Shown here: piece by piece, positions 1-6,225 of the stretch | Position numbering within the stretch: the stretch's first letter is position 1 | How the letters are laid out: every line of letters begins with the position of its first letter | Assembly: GCA_030040235.1 (NCBI GenBank) | Contig: JASHUC010000028.1 | Location: 1-6,225 of the forward strand | Length of the DNA: 6,225 nt | DNA from: Gammaproteobacteria bacterium | GTDB taxonomy: Bacteria > Pseudomonadota > Gammaproteobacteria > Steroidobacterales > Steroidobacteraceae | Direction of reading: 5' to 3' | Program-made: the position numbers and the translations under genes | The notes under the pieces: model-generated | What the model was told of the DNA's origin: nothing | The model's input: the letters and a program-made list of their open reading frames with translations, nothing else | Databases searched by the model: none

Positions 1-409
1 CGTGCCGGTCGCGGGCGCCGTGATCGTGACGACGCCCCAGGACATCGCGCTCGCGGATGCGCGCAAGGGGCTCAAGATGTTCGAGAAGGTTTCGGTCCCG
101 GTGCTCGGCATCATCGAGAACATGAGCGTGCACGTGTGCCCCAACTGCGGCCACGTGGAGCACATCTTCGGCGCCGGCGGCGGCGGGCGCATGGCGAAGC
201 AGTACGGGGTGAGGCTGCTCGGGGAGCTGCCCCTCGATGCGCACATCCGGGACGAGGCCGATGGCGGCCGGCCTACCGTGGTTGCATCACCCGACACGCC
301 GCGCGGCCAAGCCTACCTGAGGACTGCGCGGCGTACGGCCGGGGCTCTGGCGCGCCGCGCCCGCGACCGCAGTGCGCTGTTCCCGCAGATCGTGGTGGAA
401 GAGACCTGA
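1..409 (+). CDS. apbC: Mrp/ApbC/NBP35-family iron-sulfur carrier ATPase, C-terminal part
   Basis: This is the last 135 or so residues of an Mrp-type P-loop ATPase, a cytosolic scaffold or carrier that transfers Fe-S clusters to apoproteins. The gene is cut by the left window edge (first full codon at base 2), so the N-terminal Walker A region is not visible and the start is unknown. In the visible part, a TTPQD motif is followed by a DARKG-MFEK helix. Then comes GIIENMSVHVCPNCGH, whose CxxC pair (Cys46 and Cys49 of the visible part) is the family's cluster-binding motif, and near the end GRPTVVASPD, also typical of Mrp. The TGA stop is at 407-409. dcd follows after 51 bases on the same strand; mrp and dcd are neighbours in Pseudomonas too, as I recall, where metG lies divergently upstream. 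The family assignment is strong. The symbol is a family name (apbC or mrp), and the partner proteins are unknown. Confidence 0.93.
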   Translation, partial: VPVAGAVIVTTPQDIALADARKGLKMFEKVSVPVLGIIENMSVHVCPNCGHVEHIFGAGGGGRMAKQYGVRLLGELPLDAHIRDEADGGRPTVVASPDTPRGQAYLRTARRTAGALARRARDRSALFPQIVVEET

Positions 410-448
410 GCGGCCGGCGTCCCCTGTCTCGAGATAGACCATTTCACC

Positions 449-454
449 GAGGGG
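449..454 (+). promoter_or_regulatory. Ribosome binding site of dcd
   Basis: GAGGGG lies six bases before the GTG at 461 and fixes that start codon. The AGGGG part (450-454) is complementary to CCCCT at 421-425, so it could be partly masked by upstream pairing. Confidence 0.6.
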
Positions 455-460
455 TCTCGC

Positions 461-1027
461 GTGAGCATCAAGTCCGACAATTGGATCAGGCGCATGGCGC
501 GCGAGCACCGGATGATCGAGCCGTTCGAGGCCGAGCAGGTGCGCTACATCGAGGGCCGCAGGATCGTCTCGTACGGCACCTCGAGCTACGGGTACGACGT
601 GCGCTGCGCGCCCGAGTTCAAGATCTTCACCAACATCAACTCGACGATCGTCGATCCGAAGCAATTCGACGAGAAAAGCTTCGTCGATTTCACGGGCGAT
701 GTATGCATCATTCCGCCCAACTCGTTCGCGCTCGCAAGGACGGTCGAGTACCTGCGCATCCCGCGCAACGTGCTGACGATTTGTCTGGGAAAATCGACGT
801 ATGCACGTTGCGGAATTATTTGCAACGTAACGCCTTTGGAGCCCGAGTGGGAGGGCCACGTCACGCTCGAGTTCTCCAACACGACGCCGCTTCCGGCCAA
901 GATCTACGCGAACGAAGGCGTGGCGCAGATGGTCTTTTTCGAATCCGACGAGGTCTGCTCCACTTCCTACCGCGACCGCGGCGGCAAGTACATGGGCCAG
1001 CGCGGGGTCACGTTGCCGAAAACCTGA
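461..1027 (+). CDS. dcd: dCTP deaminase (dUTP-forming)
   Basis: Dcd deaminates dCTP to dUTP and ammonia in the cytosol, feeding dUTP to dUTPase for dTMP synthesis. The 188-residue length is the usual one for the Pseudomonas-type enzyme. Visible landmarks are [12 protein letters not shown] (residues 37-48), the trimer-fold dUTPase-like core, the active-site segment [10 protein letters not shown] (109-118) with Arg116, and VTLEFSN (134-140) with Glu137. Arg116 and Glu137 align with the catalytic Arg115 and Glu138 of E. coli Dcd. GQRGVTLPK at the C-terminus matches the nucleotide-closing tail. The GTG start at 461 is supported by a purine-rich GAGGGG about six bases upstream (449-454) and by the conserved MSIKSD N-terminus. 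The gene probably shares a transcript with mrp. A 62-base stretch over the active site (778-839) has much lower GC than its surroundings and can form a strong hairpin (see the separate entry). Nothing suggests a fused dUTPase activity, though sequence alone does not fully exclude bifunctionality. Confidence 0.97.
   Translation: MSIKSDNWIRRMAREHRMIEPFEAEQVRYIEGRRIVSYGTSSYGYDVRCAPEFKIFTNINSTIVDPKQFDEKSFVDFTGDVCIIPPNSFALARTVEYLRIPRNVLTICLGKSTYARCGIICNVTPLEPEWEGHVTLEFSNTTPLPAKIYANEGVAQMVFFESDEVCSTSYRDRGGKYMGQRGVTLPKT
778..839 (+). other. Low-GC patch with a hairpin inside dcd
   Basis: By hand count about 28 of 62 bases are G or C (around 45%), in a window that is otherwise strongly GC-rich. The codons here (ATT, TGT, GGA, AAA, TAT, GCA, CGT, ATT, GTA, TTG) are ones the neighbouring genes mostly avoid. 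The patch holds an inverted repeat: ACGTTGC at 805-811 and GCAACGT at 822-828 pair over seven bases. Two G-U pairs and one A-T pair extend the stem inward to a four-base ATTA loop. The patch encodes the conserved active-site segment, and the protein sequence looks entirely normal. Whether the base composition has a cause (RNA structure, local recombination) or is chance cannot be told from one genome. Confidence 0.5.
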
Positions 1028-1080
1028 GTGCGCGCAGCTGGGTTGGAGCGCCCCTCAGCTCGAGGGAGGCGGGATCTCGC
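1028..1080. other. Convergent gap between dcd and the DUF3108 gene
   Basis: Two genes end here facing each other. The only structure is a short inverted repeat, CCCTC at 1052-1056 and GAGGG at 1062-1066 with a five-base loop. There is no T-run on either strand, so it is not a convincing intrinsic terminator. Confidence 0.4.
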
Positions 1081-1854
1081 TCAAGGACCGCGGGGGCTCC
1101 CGGCCGGGGCCATCGAGCGCTTGACGGCGCGGATGCGCAGCTCGAATTCGACCTTGCCCTTGCGCCAGCGTGCAGCCTGCACGGGCAGGTACCCGAGGCT
1201 CGGAGCGAGCCACAGCCGCATCACCCGGTCCGAGTCCGGCCGGTCGCTGCGGTAGATGACGGTGTCGAACCGGCCGATCGCGGTATCGAGAGCCACCGTG
1301 TTTTCGCGGGTGTACTGATACTGCTTGGCCGAATCCCGGTCGAAGAGCAGGAAATGAGTCGGAGGATCTCCGGCAATCAGATCGCGCATGAGCTCGACTT
1401 GCACGGAGAGGGGATCCTGGGTTCCCGGCGGGAGCGGCTGATCGACGCTTTTGCCCGCCGCCGTTCCTCGCGCGCGCCCCGCCTGCCAGTCGAAGTCGAG
1501 CGACACATTCTGCTTCGCCTTGGAGCCGTTGTGCTCCCGGTAGGCGAGTGGCTCCACGCGGCCGTCGGCCATCTTGAAAGTGCTTTGCTCGCTGATGGCA
1601 TCCGGGAAGGCGAGGCGGAAAATTCCGCGGGCTCGATTGACGGAGCTGTATTCGTAGCGGCCCGGCGTCGGCTCCGCGAGCGTCACGGTCGAGTAGCCGG
1701 CGATGAGGCCGTGCCACTCGAGCTGGTAGACCGCGGTGAAGGGCTGCACGGTGAGCGGCTCGAGATCCTGTGCGCAGGCCACCCCGCACACCGCAGCGCA
1801 CCAGGCGAGTGGCAGGATTCCCAGGGTGGTGCTCGTTCCTCGCGCGGCGCTCAC
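1081..1854 (-). CDS. DUF3108 domain-containing exported protein
   Basis: A 257-residue protein of the DUF3108 family, whose molecular function is not established. The N-terminus has a short basic start, a hydrophobic stretch (about residues 10-25) and an Ala-Cys-Ala site before Gln29, which suggests signal peptidase I export to the periplasm. The lipobox test fails, because the residue three before Cys27 is Gly rather than Leu, Val or Ile. The mature part begins with PFTAVYQLEWHGLIAG, followed by a GRYEYSS segment, a SEQSTF segment and a C-terminal RLWLAP-LGYLPVQ-KG-FEL segment, typical of this beta-rich family. The GTG start at 1854 gives the signal peptide, but no strong ribosome binding site precedes it. 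The stop is TGA at 1083-1081. The gene is convergent with dcd and divergent from the DUF2066 gene, with 33 bases between the two start codons. In many relatives DUF3108 and DUF2066 genes lie near purN and purM; those two are absent here. Confidence 0.85.
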   Translation of the reverse strand: MSAARGTSTTLGILPLAWCAAVCGVACAQDLEPLTVQPFTAVYQLEWHGLIAGYSTVTLAEPTPGRYEYSSVNRARGIFRLAFPDAISEQSTFKMADGRVEPLAYREHNGSKAKQNVSLDFDWQAGRARGTAAGKSVDQPLPPGTQDPLSVQVELMRDLIAGDPPTHFLLFDRDSAKQYQYTRENTVALDTAIGRFDTVIYRSDRPDSDRVMRLWLAPSLGYLPVQAARWRKGKVEFELRIRAVKRSMAPAGSPRGP

Positions 1855-1889
1855 CGTACAATAGTCTCACGATCGAGTGCTTTTCTCAT
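1851..1889 (-). CDS. Possible 12-codon leader ORF before the DUF3108 gene
   Basis: Read on the minus strand, an ATG at 1889-1887 opens a frame encoding MRKALDRETIVR. Its TGA stop overlaps the GTG start of the DUF3108 gene as GTGA, the arrangement typical of translational coupling. Its ATG and the DUF2066 ATG on the other strand are the two halves of one CATG palindrome (1887-1890). Only a weak GGAAAG lies upstream, at poor distance. An ORF this short can occur by chance, and translation is unproven. Confidence 0.15.
   Translation of the reverse strand: MRKALDRETIVR
1857..1862 (+). promoter_or_regulatory. Candidate -10 box of the DUF2066-CDP-alcohol transferase-hda operon
   Basis: TACAAT matches the sigma-70 -10 consensus at five of six positions. 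It sits in the AT-richer 33-base gap between divergent starts and would place transcription start near 1869, about 19 bases before the ATG at 1888. No good -35 hexamer is seen at the right distance; the nearest candidates (TCGTTC and TTCCTC around 1833-1841) are poor. The same TACAAT recurs upstream of pssA, which supports a shared promoter style. Confidence 0.4.
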
Positions 1890-2850
1890 GATTTGCAGTC
1901 TTTCCAATTGTTTCCGCGCCGGGTGCGCCTCCGCGCTGCTCGGCTTGCTCCTTACCGCCACGGCTTCGGTCGGGTTGGCGGCCCGGCCCGTGGAGGTGTA
2001 CGAGGTGAGCGTGCACGGCGCCGCGGCGGGTGCTGCGCTTCAGGAGGCGATGCGCGAAGTTCTGGTGCGGGCGACCGGCCGGCGCGATGCGGCGAGCGAT
2101 CCTGCCTTCGCGCCCCTGATCGCCGGGGCCGCGCAGTACGTGCGCGCAACGCGCAGCCTGGGGAACGATACCCTTCAGGTGAGCTTCGACGGATCCACTC
2201 TCCAGCGAGAGATCGTTGCGGCCGGCGGGCGTGTCTGGGACGAGGAGCGGCCATTCACCATCATCGTGCTGAGCCCTCCGCCCACCGGGGCCGCGGACGA
2301 TGAGGCGCGGCAATCCCTCGAGGAGATCGCCGAAGGGCGAGGACTGCCGGTGACGCTCGTTCCGATGGCGGTGACGGATTCATCCGGCAATCCCCTCTCG
2401 AGCGATGCGCTGCTCACCAACGCCCAGCGTCTCGGGGGCGATGCGATGCTGCTCGGGCGCTCCGACCCTGCGAGCGGCGCATGGCAGTGGACGCTGCTCA
2501 CGGGCTTTTCCACCACGAGTTGGAACGGAACCTTCACCGACGGCATCAACGGCGCCGCCGATGCGCTCTCGACGATCGAGGGCAAAGCACTGCCACTCGC
2601 GCAGGAGGACGCGATCATCGAGGTGACCGGCGTTGCGACACTCGCGGATTACGCCTCGGTCGAGCGCATGCTGAGCGAGCTGCCCGGAGTGCATCGATCG
2701 GGGCTCGAGCAGGCAGAGGGCACCACGGCGACATTCGACGTCCTGATCGACGGCGGAGCGCAAGCGATCGAGCGCGCGCTCGCGCACTCGCAGCACCTCG
2801 CGCCGGCCACAGCGGCCGGTGCATCCCTCAGCTATCAATTTCGCCCCTGA
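1888..2850 (+). CDS. DUF2066 domain-containing exported protein
   Basis: A 320-residue protein of the DUF2066 family, found mainly in gammaproteobacteria and of unknown biochemical function. The N-terminus (residues 1-32) is a plausible signal peptide: a short polar start, a hydrophobic core around ALLGLLLTATA, and an Ala-rich cleavage region near residues 31-32. The protein is therefore likely periplasmic or envelope-associated. The family core is visible as VYEVSVHG, then EAMREVLVRATGR (about 51-65), a QYVRATRSL segment, a VSFDGSTLQREI segment, and VWDEERPFTIIVLSPPP (about 115-131). The ATG at 1888 is chosen because it begins the signal peptide. The reading frame runs open far upstream to base 136, but that part lies across dcd and antisense to the DUF3108 gene and is spurious. 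No clear Shine-Dalgarno precedes the start. It is the first gene of the plus-strand operon; its TGA shares one base with the next ATG (TGATG), implying translational coupling. Confidence 0.87.
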   Translation: MICSLSNCFRAGCASALLGLLLTATASVGLAARPVEVYEVSVHGAAAGAALQEAMREVLVRATGRRDAASDPAFAPLIAGAAQYVRATRSLGNDTLQVSFDGSTLQREIVAAGGRVWDEERPFTIIVLSPPPTGAADDEARQSLEEIAEGRGLPVTLVPMAVTDSSGNPLSSDALLTNAQRLGGDAMLLGRSDPASGAWQWTLLTGFSTTSWNGTFTDGINGAADALSTIEGKALPLAQEDAIIEVTGVATLADYASVERMLSELPGVHRSGLEQAEGTTATFDVLIDGGAQAIERALAHSQHLAPATAAGASLSYQFRP

Positions 2851-3404
2851 TGCTTCGACAGCTGCCCAATCTCATCTGTATCGGCCGGATCGTGCTCACC
2901 TGGCCGATCATCGTGGCGCTCCGCAACGATGACTATGTGACCTCCATGTGGCTCTTCGCGCTCGCCGCCTTCTCCGATGGGCTCGACGGGTATCTCGCCA
3001 AGCGCTTCCGTTGGACCTCGCAGCTCGGGAAGCTACTCGATCCGGCCGCAGACAAGCTGCTGCTGGTGAGCGTTTTCGTGAGTGCCACGTGGCTGGGACT
3101 CGTGCCGCGCTGGCTGACGGCGGCCGTTGTGGCGCGCGATGCGCTCATCGCGCTCGGTGCGCTCACTTTTCGGCTGTCGTTCGGGCCGCTGCACGGGCGG
3201 CCGACGCTGCTCAGCAAGCTCAATACGGCAGTTCAACTCCTGTACCTGTTCTGCGTGATGGCTCAAGCCGCCCTCGGAGCGCCGGGCCCGCTCGTGCTTC
3301 GTGGGCTCGGCGTCGTCACGCTCGTCACGACCGTCGTCTCCGGAGTGGATTACGTCGTCGTGTTCACGCGCCGTGCGCTCGCCTTGCCCGTCGAATCGTC
3401 CTAG
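2850..3404 (+). CDS. CDP-alcohol phosphatidyltransferase (cardiolipin or phosphatidylglycerophosphate synthase type)
   Basis: A 184-residue integral membrane enzyme that would transfer a phosphatidyl group from CDP-diacylglycerol to an alcohol acceptor. The family signature is complete: Asp43, Asp46, Gly47, Ala50, then Gly60, Asp64 and Asp68, in the D-x2-D-G-x2-A-[R]-x8-G-x3-D-x3-D spacing. The four Asp residues bind the metal. The Arg usually after Ala50 is Lys51 here, followed by Arg52. Hydrophobic segments lie around residues 8-24, 30-42, 70-85, 88-105, 125-145 and 148-172. The N-terminal LPNLICIGRI matches PgsA-like and CMP-forming cardiolipin synthases, so the product could be PG-phosphate, cardiolipin or another lipid; sequence alone does not decide. 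The general PgsA gene usually lies near uvrC elsewhere, which makes a cardiolipin-synthase-like role plausible. The ATG at 2850 overlaps the DUF2066 stop, and hda follows after 25 bases. Confidence 0.9.
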   Translation: MLRQLPNLICIGRIVLTWPIIVALRNDDYVTSMWLFALAAFSDGLDGYLAKRFRWTSQLGKLLDPAADKLLLVSVFVSATWLGLVPRWLTAAVVARDALIALGALTFRLSFGPLHGRPTLLSKLNTAVQLLYLFCVMAQAALGAPGPLVLRGLGVVTLVTTVVSGVDYVVVFTRRALALPVESS

Positions 3405-3420
3405 AGACCGACGCACACCC

Positions 3421-3424
3421 GGAG
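3421..3424 (+). promoter_or_regulatory. Ribosome binding site of hda
   Basis: GGAG sits five bases before the ATG at 3430. It selects this start over upstream in-frame codons that would run into the end of the phosphatidyltransferase gene. Confidence 0.6.
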
Positions 3425-3429
3425 CCTCG

Positions 3430-4721
<1,292 letters not shown>

Positions 4722-4729
4722 AAGTCGCC

Positions 4730-5011
4730 ATGCGCACCACGGTCTGCAAGAAGTGCTGGGTGAGCGGGCGCGTGCAGGGCGTCTATTACCGCGGGGCAGC
4801 GAGCGTTCGCGCGCGCGAGCTCGGGATCGTGGGCTACGCGAAGAATCTCCCCGACGGCAGAGTCGAGGTGCTCGCCTACGGGGACCCCGAGGCGGTGGCG
4901 GCCTTCATCGAATGGCTGTGGGTCGGCTCCTCGGCGAGCCGCGTGACCGGCGTTGCGGTCGAGGACGCCTCGGAGTGCGATCAGCCGCCGGGCGGGTTTC
5001 GCACCGGTTGA
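4730..5011 (+). CDS. acyP: Acylphosphatase
   Basis: A 93-residue cytosolic enzyme that hydrolyses acyl phosphates such as acetyl phosphate or 1,3-bisphosphoglycerate to a carboxylate and phosphate. The length is normal for this single-domain ferredoxin-like fold. The phosphate-binding loop SGRVQGVYYRG (residues 12-22) carries catalytic Arg21, and GYAKNLPDGRVEV (35-47) carries catalytic Asn39. VEVLAYGDPEAVAAFIEWL is the expected strand-helix segment, and PPGGFRTG is a usual C-terminal end. The ATG at 4730 gives the standard N-terminus, with only a few residues before the first strand. No clear Shine-Dalgarno precedes it. The gene is divergent from wrbA. Its last 31 bases (4981-5011) overlap the end of the lytic transglycosylase gene on the opposite strand. 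Confidence 0.94.
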   Translation: MRTTVCKKCWVSGRVQGVYYRGAASVRARELGIVGYAKNLPDGRVEVLAYGDPEAVAAFIEWLWVGSSASRVTGVAVEDASECDQPPGGFRTG

Positions 5012-5640
5012 GCCGCGACCGCGGACACCGTGGCCGCAGGGGCAGGCGTTCCGGGCAGATCGTCCGCCCCGGTCCAGCGCGCCCAGCGGGACAGCACCGA
5101 ATCGGAGTAGGTGCGCCGTCCGGGGCTTCCGTTGTAGCGCGCGAGGGCTCGCGCGAAGTTGTTGTGTTCCTGTCTGAGGTAGTAGCGCAGAATCGCGCAT
5201 CCCATCTGCACGTTCGGAACGACACGGGTGAGCTGGTAGCGATGCATGCCGAGCTGCTCGGGCCAAAAGGGCATGACCTGCATCAGCCCGACGGCGCCCG
5301 CGGAGGACACGGCCCAGCGATTGAAGCCGCTTTCGACATCGATCAGGGCCATCACGAGTCCCGGGGGCAGGCGCTTTTCCCCGGCACGATGGGTCTCGCA
5401 GTAGACGACCTTCAGGATGTCCACGCGTTCGCGCTCGTCCGGCACCTCGCGGCGCAGGCGCGGCTCCATCAGCTTGTACCAGACGGCCGAATCGAACCGG
5501 TCGGCGAAACACTGTGCCTGGGCGATCGCTTTGGCGACCACGTCCTTCAGGCCCGGATCCATTTGCTGGTCGGCCTGCGCGGGACGACAGGCGATGAGCC
5601 CGGCCGCGAGAGCCAGGGTGAGCCCTGCCGAGCGGAGCAT
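4981..5640 (-). CDS. Lytic transglycosylase (SLT domain), probable lipoprotein
   Basis: A 219-residue (from the ATG at 5640) murein-cleaving enzyme of the Slt/goose-lysozyme-like fold, acting in the periplasm to form 1,6-anhydro-MurNAc ends. The N-terminus MLRSAGLTLALAAGLIAC has a basic start, a hydrophobic core and the lipobox LIAC, so Cys18 would be lipid-anchored; an Ala-Gln-Ala site five residues later is an alternative signal peptidase I cut. The SLT domain holds VMALIDVESGFNRWAVSSAG with catalytic Glu103, GLMQVMP (118-124), NVQMGCAILRYYL and ALARYNGSPG (165-174). A short Pro/Ala-rich tail ends the protein. Upstream in-frame starts exist at GTG 5658 and TTG 5691 (236 residues). I prefer 5640 because it gives a clean lipoprotein signal, but a weak ribosome site leaves this open. 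The gene is convergent with the acylphosphatase gene, overlapping it by 31 bases. I could not assign a specific Mlt name. Confidence 0.9.
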   Translation of the reverse strand: MLRSAGLTLALAAGLIACRPAQADQQMDPGLKDVVAKAIAQAQCFADRFDSAVWYKLMEPRLRREVPDERERVDILKVVYCETHRAGEKRLPPGLVMALIDVESGFNRWAVSSAGAVGLMQVMPFWPEQLGMHRYQLTRVVPNVQMGCAILRYYLRQEHNNFARALARYNGSPGRRTYSDSVLSRWARWTGADDLPGTPAPAATVSAVAAQPVRNPPGG

Positions 5641-5718
5641 GTTCCGCAGCGATGACACCGGGCGAGACGACTCCAGCGACGTTCCTTCCAAGCGGCCTGG
5701 CGCCGGATCCTGTTGCAG

Positions 5719-5749
5719 GTGACGGGAGCATTGCGGTGATCCCCGTCAC
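5719..5749. repeat. Inverted repeat, eight-base arms
   Basis: GTGACGGG at 5719-5726 is the perfect reverse complement of CCCGTCAC at 5742-5749, with a 15-base loop. The hexamer TGTTGC lies just left of the dyad (5711-5716) and again immediately right of it (5750-5755). There is no T-run after either arm, so a terminator is unlikely. A protein-binding operator or an mRNA leader hairpin for the transglycosylase gene are possible readings. Confidence 0.45.
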
Positions 5750-5753
5750 TGTT

Positions 5754-5784
5754 GCGGGGGTTTCCCCGCCCACGTCGCGGCGGG
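5754..5784. repeat. Two competing GC-rich hairpins
   Basis: GCGGGG (5754-5759) pairs with CCCCGC (5764-5769) across a four-base loop. CCCGCC (5765-5770) can instead pair with GGCGGG (5779-5784) across eight bases. The two share bases 5765-5769, so only one can form at a time. In GC-rich DNA such short dyads also arise by chance. Confidence 0.3.
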
Positions 5785-5819
5785 CGCGCGAATCTGTTCG
5801 AATCGCGGGCTAGAAATCT

Positions 5820-5825
5820 TACAAT
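5820..5825 (+). promoter_or_regulatory. pssA: Candidate -10 box of pssA
   Basis: TACAAT matches the sigma-70 -10 consensus at five of six positions. A weak -35 (TTCGAA at 5797-5802, three of six matches) lies 17 bases upstream. Transcription would start near 5832 and leave a leader of about 48 bases before the ATG at 5880. Confidence 0.45.
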
Positions 5826-5879
5826 CGAGCTGCCGTAACCCTGTTCGAGCATCGATTCAGAACCGTGCTGACCTCGGGA

Positions 5880-6225
5880 ATGACAACCGACCTGCAAACC
5901 GGCCCAGCGGAGCAGAGACCGCGCCGCAAGGGCATTTATCTCCTTCCGAATCTGTTCACGACCGGGTGCCTGTTCTCCGGCTTTTACGCGATCGTCGCGG
6001 CGATCGACAAGCATTTCGCGGCGGCCGGCATCGCCGTGTTCGTCGCGGCGCTCTTCGATGCGCTCGACGGGCGCATCGCGCGCTGGACGCATACCGAGAG
6101 CGCCTTCGGCAAGGAATACGACAGTCTCGCCGACATGGTGGCGTTCGGCCTCGCTCCGGCGATCGTCGCCTACCAGTGGGGCGTCGTCCGCATCGCCGAG
6201 TACGGCCGCGCCTGGGGTCGCTTCG
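5880..6225 (+). CDS. pssA: CDP-diacylglycerol-serine O-phosphatidyltransferase, N-terminal part
   Basis: The first 115 residues of a phosphatidylserine synthase, cut by the right window edge. The enzyme joins CDP-diacylglycerol and L-serine to make phosphatidylserine, the precursor of phosphatidylethanolamine, in the inner membrane. After a short polar N-terminus comes RRKGIYLLPNLFTTGCLFSG (residues 16-34), highly characteristic of the membrane-integral (type II) PssA. The CDP-alcohol phosphatidyltransferase signature is complete: Asp60, Asp63, Gly64, Ala67, Arg68, Gly77, Asp81 and Asp85, within DALDGRIAR and EYDSLADMVAFGLAPA. Hydrophobic segments lie around 24-42 and 47-62, and another begins near 86. 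The ATG at 5880 is preferred; an in-frame GTG at 5865 would add five residues. GGGA immediately before the ATG is too close for an ideal ribosome site. It is divergent from the transglycosylase gene. It is the second CDP-alcohol phosphatidyltransferase of the window, clearly distinct from the one at 2850-3404. Confidence 0.95.
   Translation, partial: MTTDLQTGPAEQRPRRKGIYLLPNLFTTGCLFSGFYAIVAAIDKHFAAAGIAVFVAALFDALDGRIARWTHTESAFGKEYDSLADMVAFGLAPAIVAYQWGVVRIAEYGRAWGRF

Larger units (their letters stand above)
5641..5879. promoter_or_regulatory. Divergent intergenic region between the lytic transglycosylase gene and pssA
   Basis: This is the longest gap in the window and should hold promoters for both genes. 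Its transglycosylase-proximal part (to 5691) could be coding if that gene starts at TTG. The middle contains three GC-rich inverted repeats (5719-5749, 5754-5769 and 5765-5784), the last two mutually exclusive. The pssA-proximal part is AT-richer and contains TACAAT. No convincing minus-strand promoter was found. Confidence 0.5.

Noticed and set aside
1052..1066. A short hairpin between dcd and the DUF3108 gene as a bidirectional terminator
   Set aside because: The stem is only five base pairs and no T-run follows on either strand.
1055..1870. A 271-codon minus-strand frame overlapping the DUF3108 gene almost exactly
   Set aside because: The 1081-1854 frame has a signal peptide and DUF3108 features. 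This one is Arg-rich and shows no family match that I recognise.
136..2850. A 904-codon open frame on the plus strand
   Set aside because: Only its last 320 codons (from 1888) match a protein family. The earlier part overlaps dcd in another frame and runs antisense to the DUF3108 gene, and its Arg-rich composition is typical of shadow frames in GC-rich DNA.
5789..5957. CGAATCTGTTC at 5789-5799 and again at 5947-5957, with CTGTTCGA also at 5841-5848
   Set aside because: One copy is inside pssA coding for conserved residues (Pro-Asn-Leu-Phe). Spacing is irregular and there is no symmetry, so chance is the simplest explanation.

Overview
The window is GC-rich chromosomal DNA, densely packed with housekeeping genes. 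It most likely comes from a gammaproteobacterium outside the Enterobacterales (Pseudomonas-, Xanthomonas- or Steroidobacter-like). Three things point there: an Hda-type DnaA regulator (an AAA+ protein known from gamma- and betaproteobacteria), an Mrp gene directly followed by dcd (as in Pseudomonas), and a DUF2066 / Hda / WrbA neighbourhood like that of Pseudomonas. No phage, transposon, plasmid, CRISPR, tRNA or rRNA signal was seen.

Layout, left to right. (1) Plus strand: the 3' end of an Mrp/ApbC iron-sulfur carrier ATPase gene (1-409), then dcd for dCTP deaminase (461-1027). (2) Minus strand: an exported DUF3108 protein (1081-1854), convergent with dcd. (3) Plus strand, starting 33 bases from the DUF3108 start: a tight operon of an exported DUF2066 protein (1888-2850), a membrane CDP-alcohol phosphatidyltransferase (2850-3404, sharing one base with the previous stop) and hda (3430-4128). 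(4) Minus strand: a WrbA-type quinone reductase (4108-4704), overlapping hda tail to tail. (5) Plus strand: acylphosphatase (4730-5011), 25 bases from the wrbA start. (6) Minus strand: a lytic transglycosylase lipoprotein (4981-5640), overlapping the acylphosphatase gene tail to tail. (7) Plus strand: the 5' part of pssA, phosphatidylserine synthase (5880 to the window end), after the only sizeable intergenic region (about 240 bases).

The genes cover nucleotide metabolism (Dcd), Fe-S delivery (Mrp), envelope upkeep (DUF3108, DUF2066, the transglycosylase), phospholipid synthesis (the CDP-alcohol phosphatidyltransferase and PssA), control of replication initiation (Hda), redox defence (WrbA) and acyl-phosphate hydrolysis (AcyP). 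The most suggestive link is a phospholipid-synthesis gene in one operon with hda, because DnaA nucleotide state is known to respond both to acidic phospholipids and to Hda. The window does not look like an undescribed defence or mobile system. Its curiosities are small: a low-GC patch with a strong hairpin inside dcd, very short divergent intergenic gaps, overlapping convergent gene ends without visible terminators, and inverted repeats upstream of pssA.
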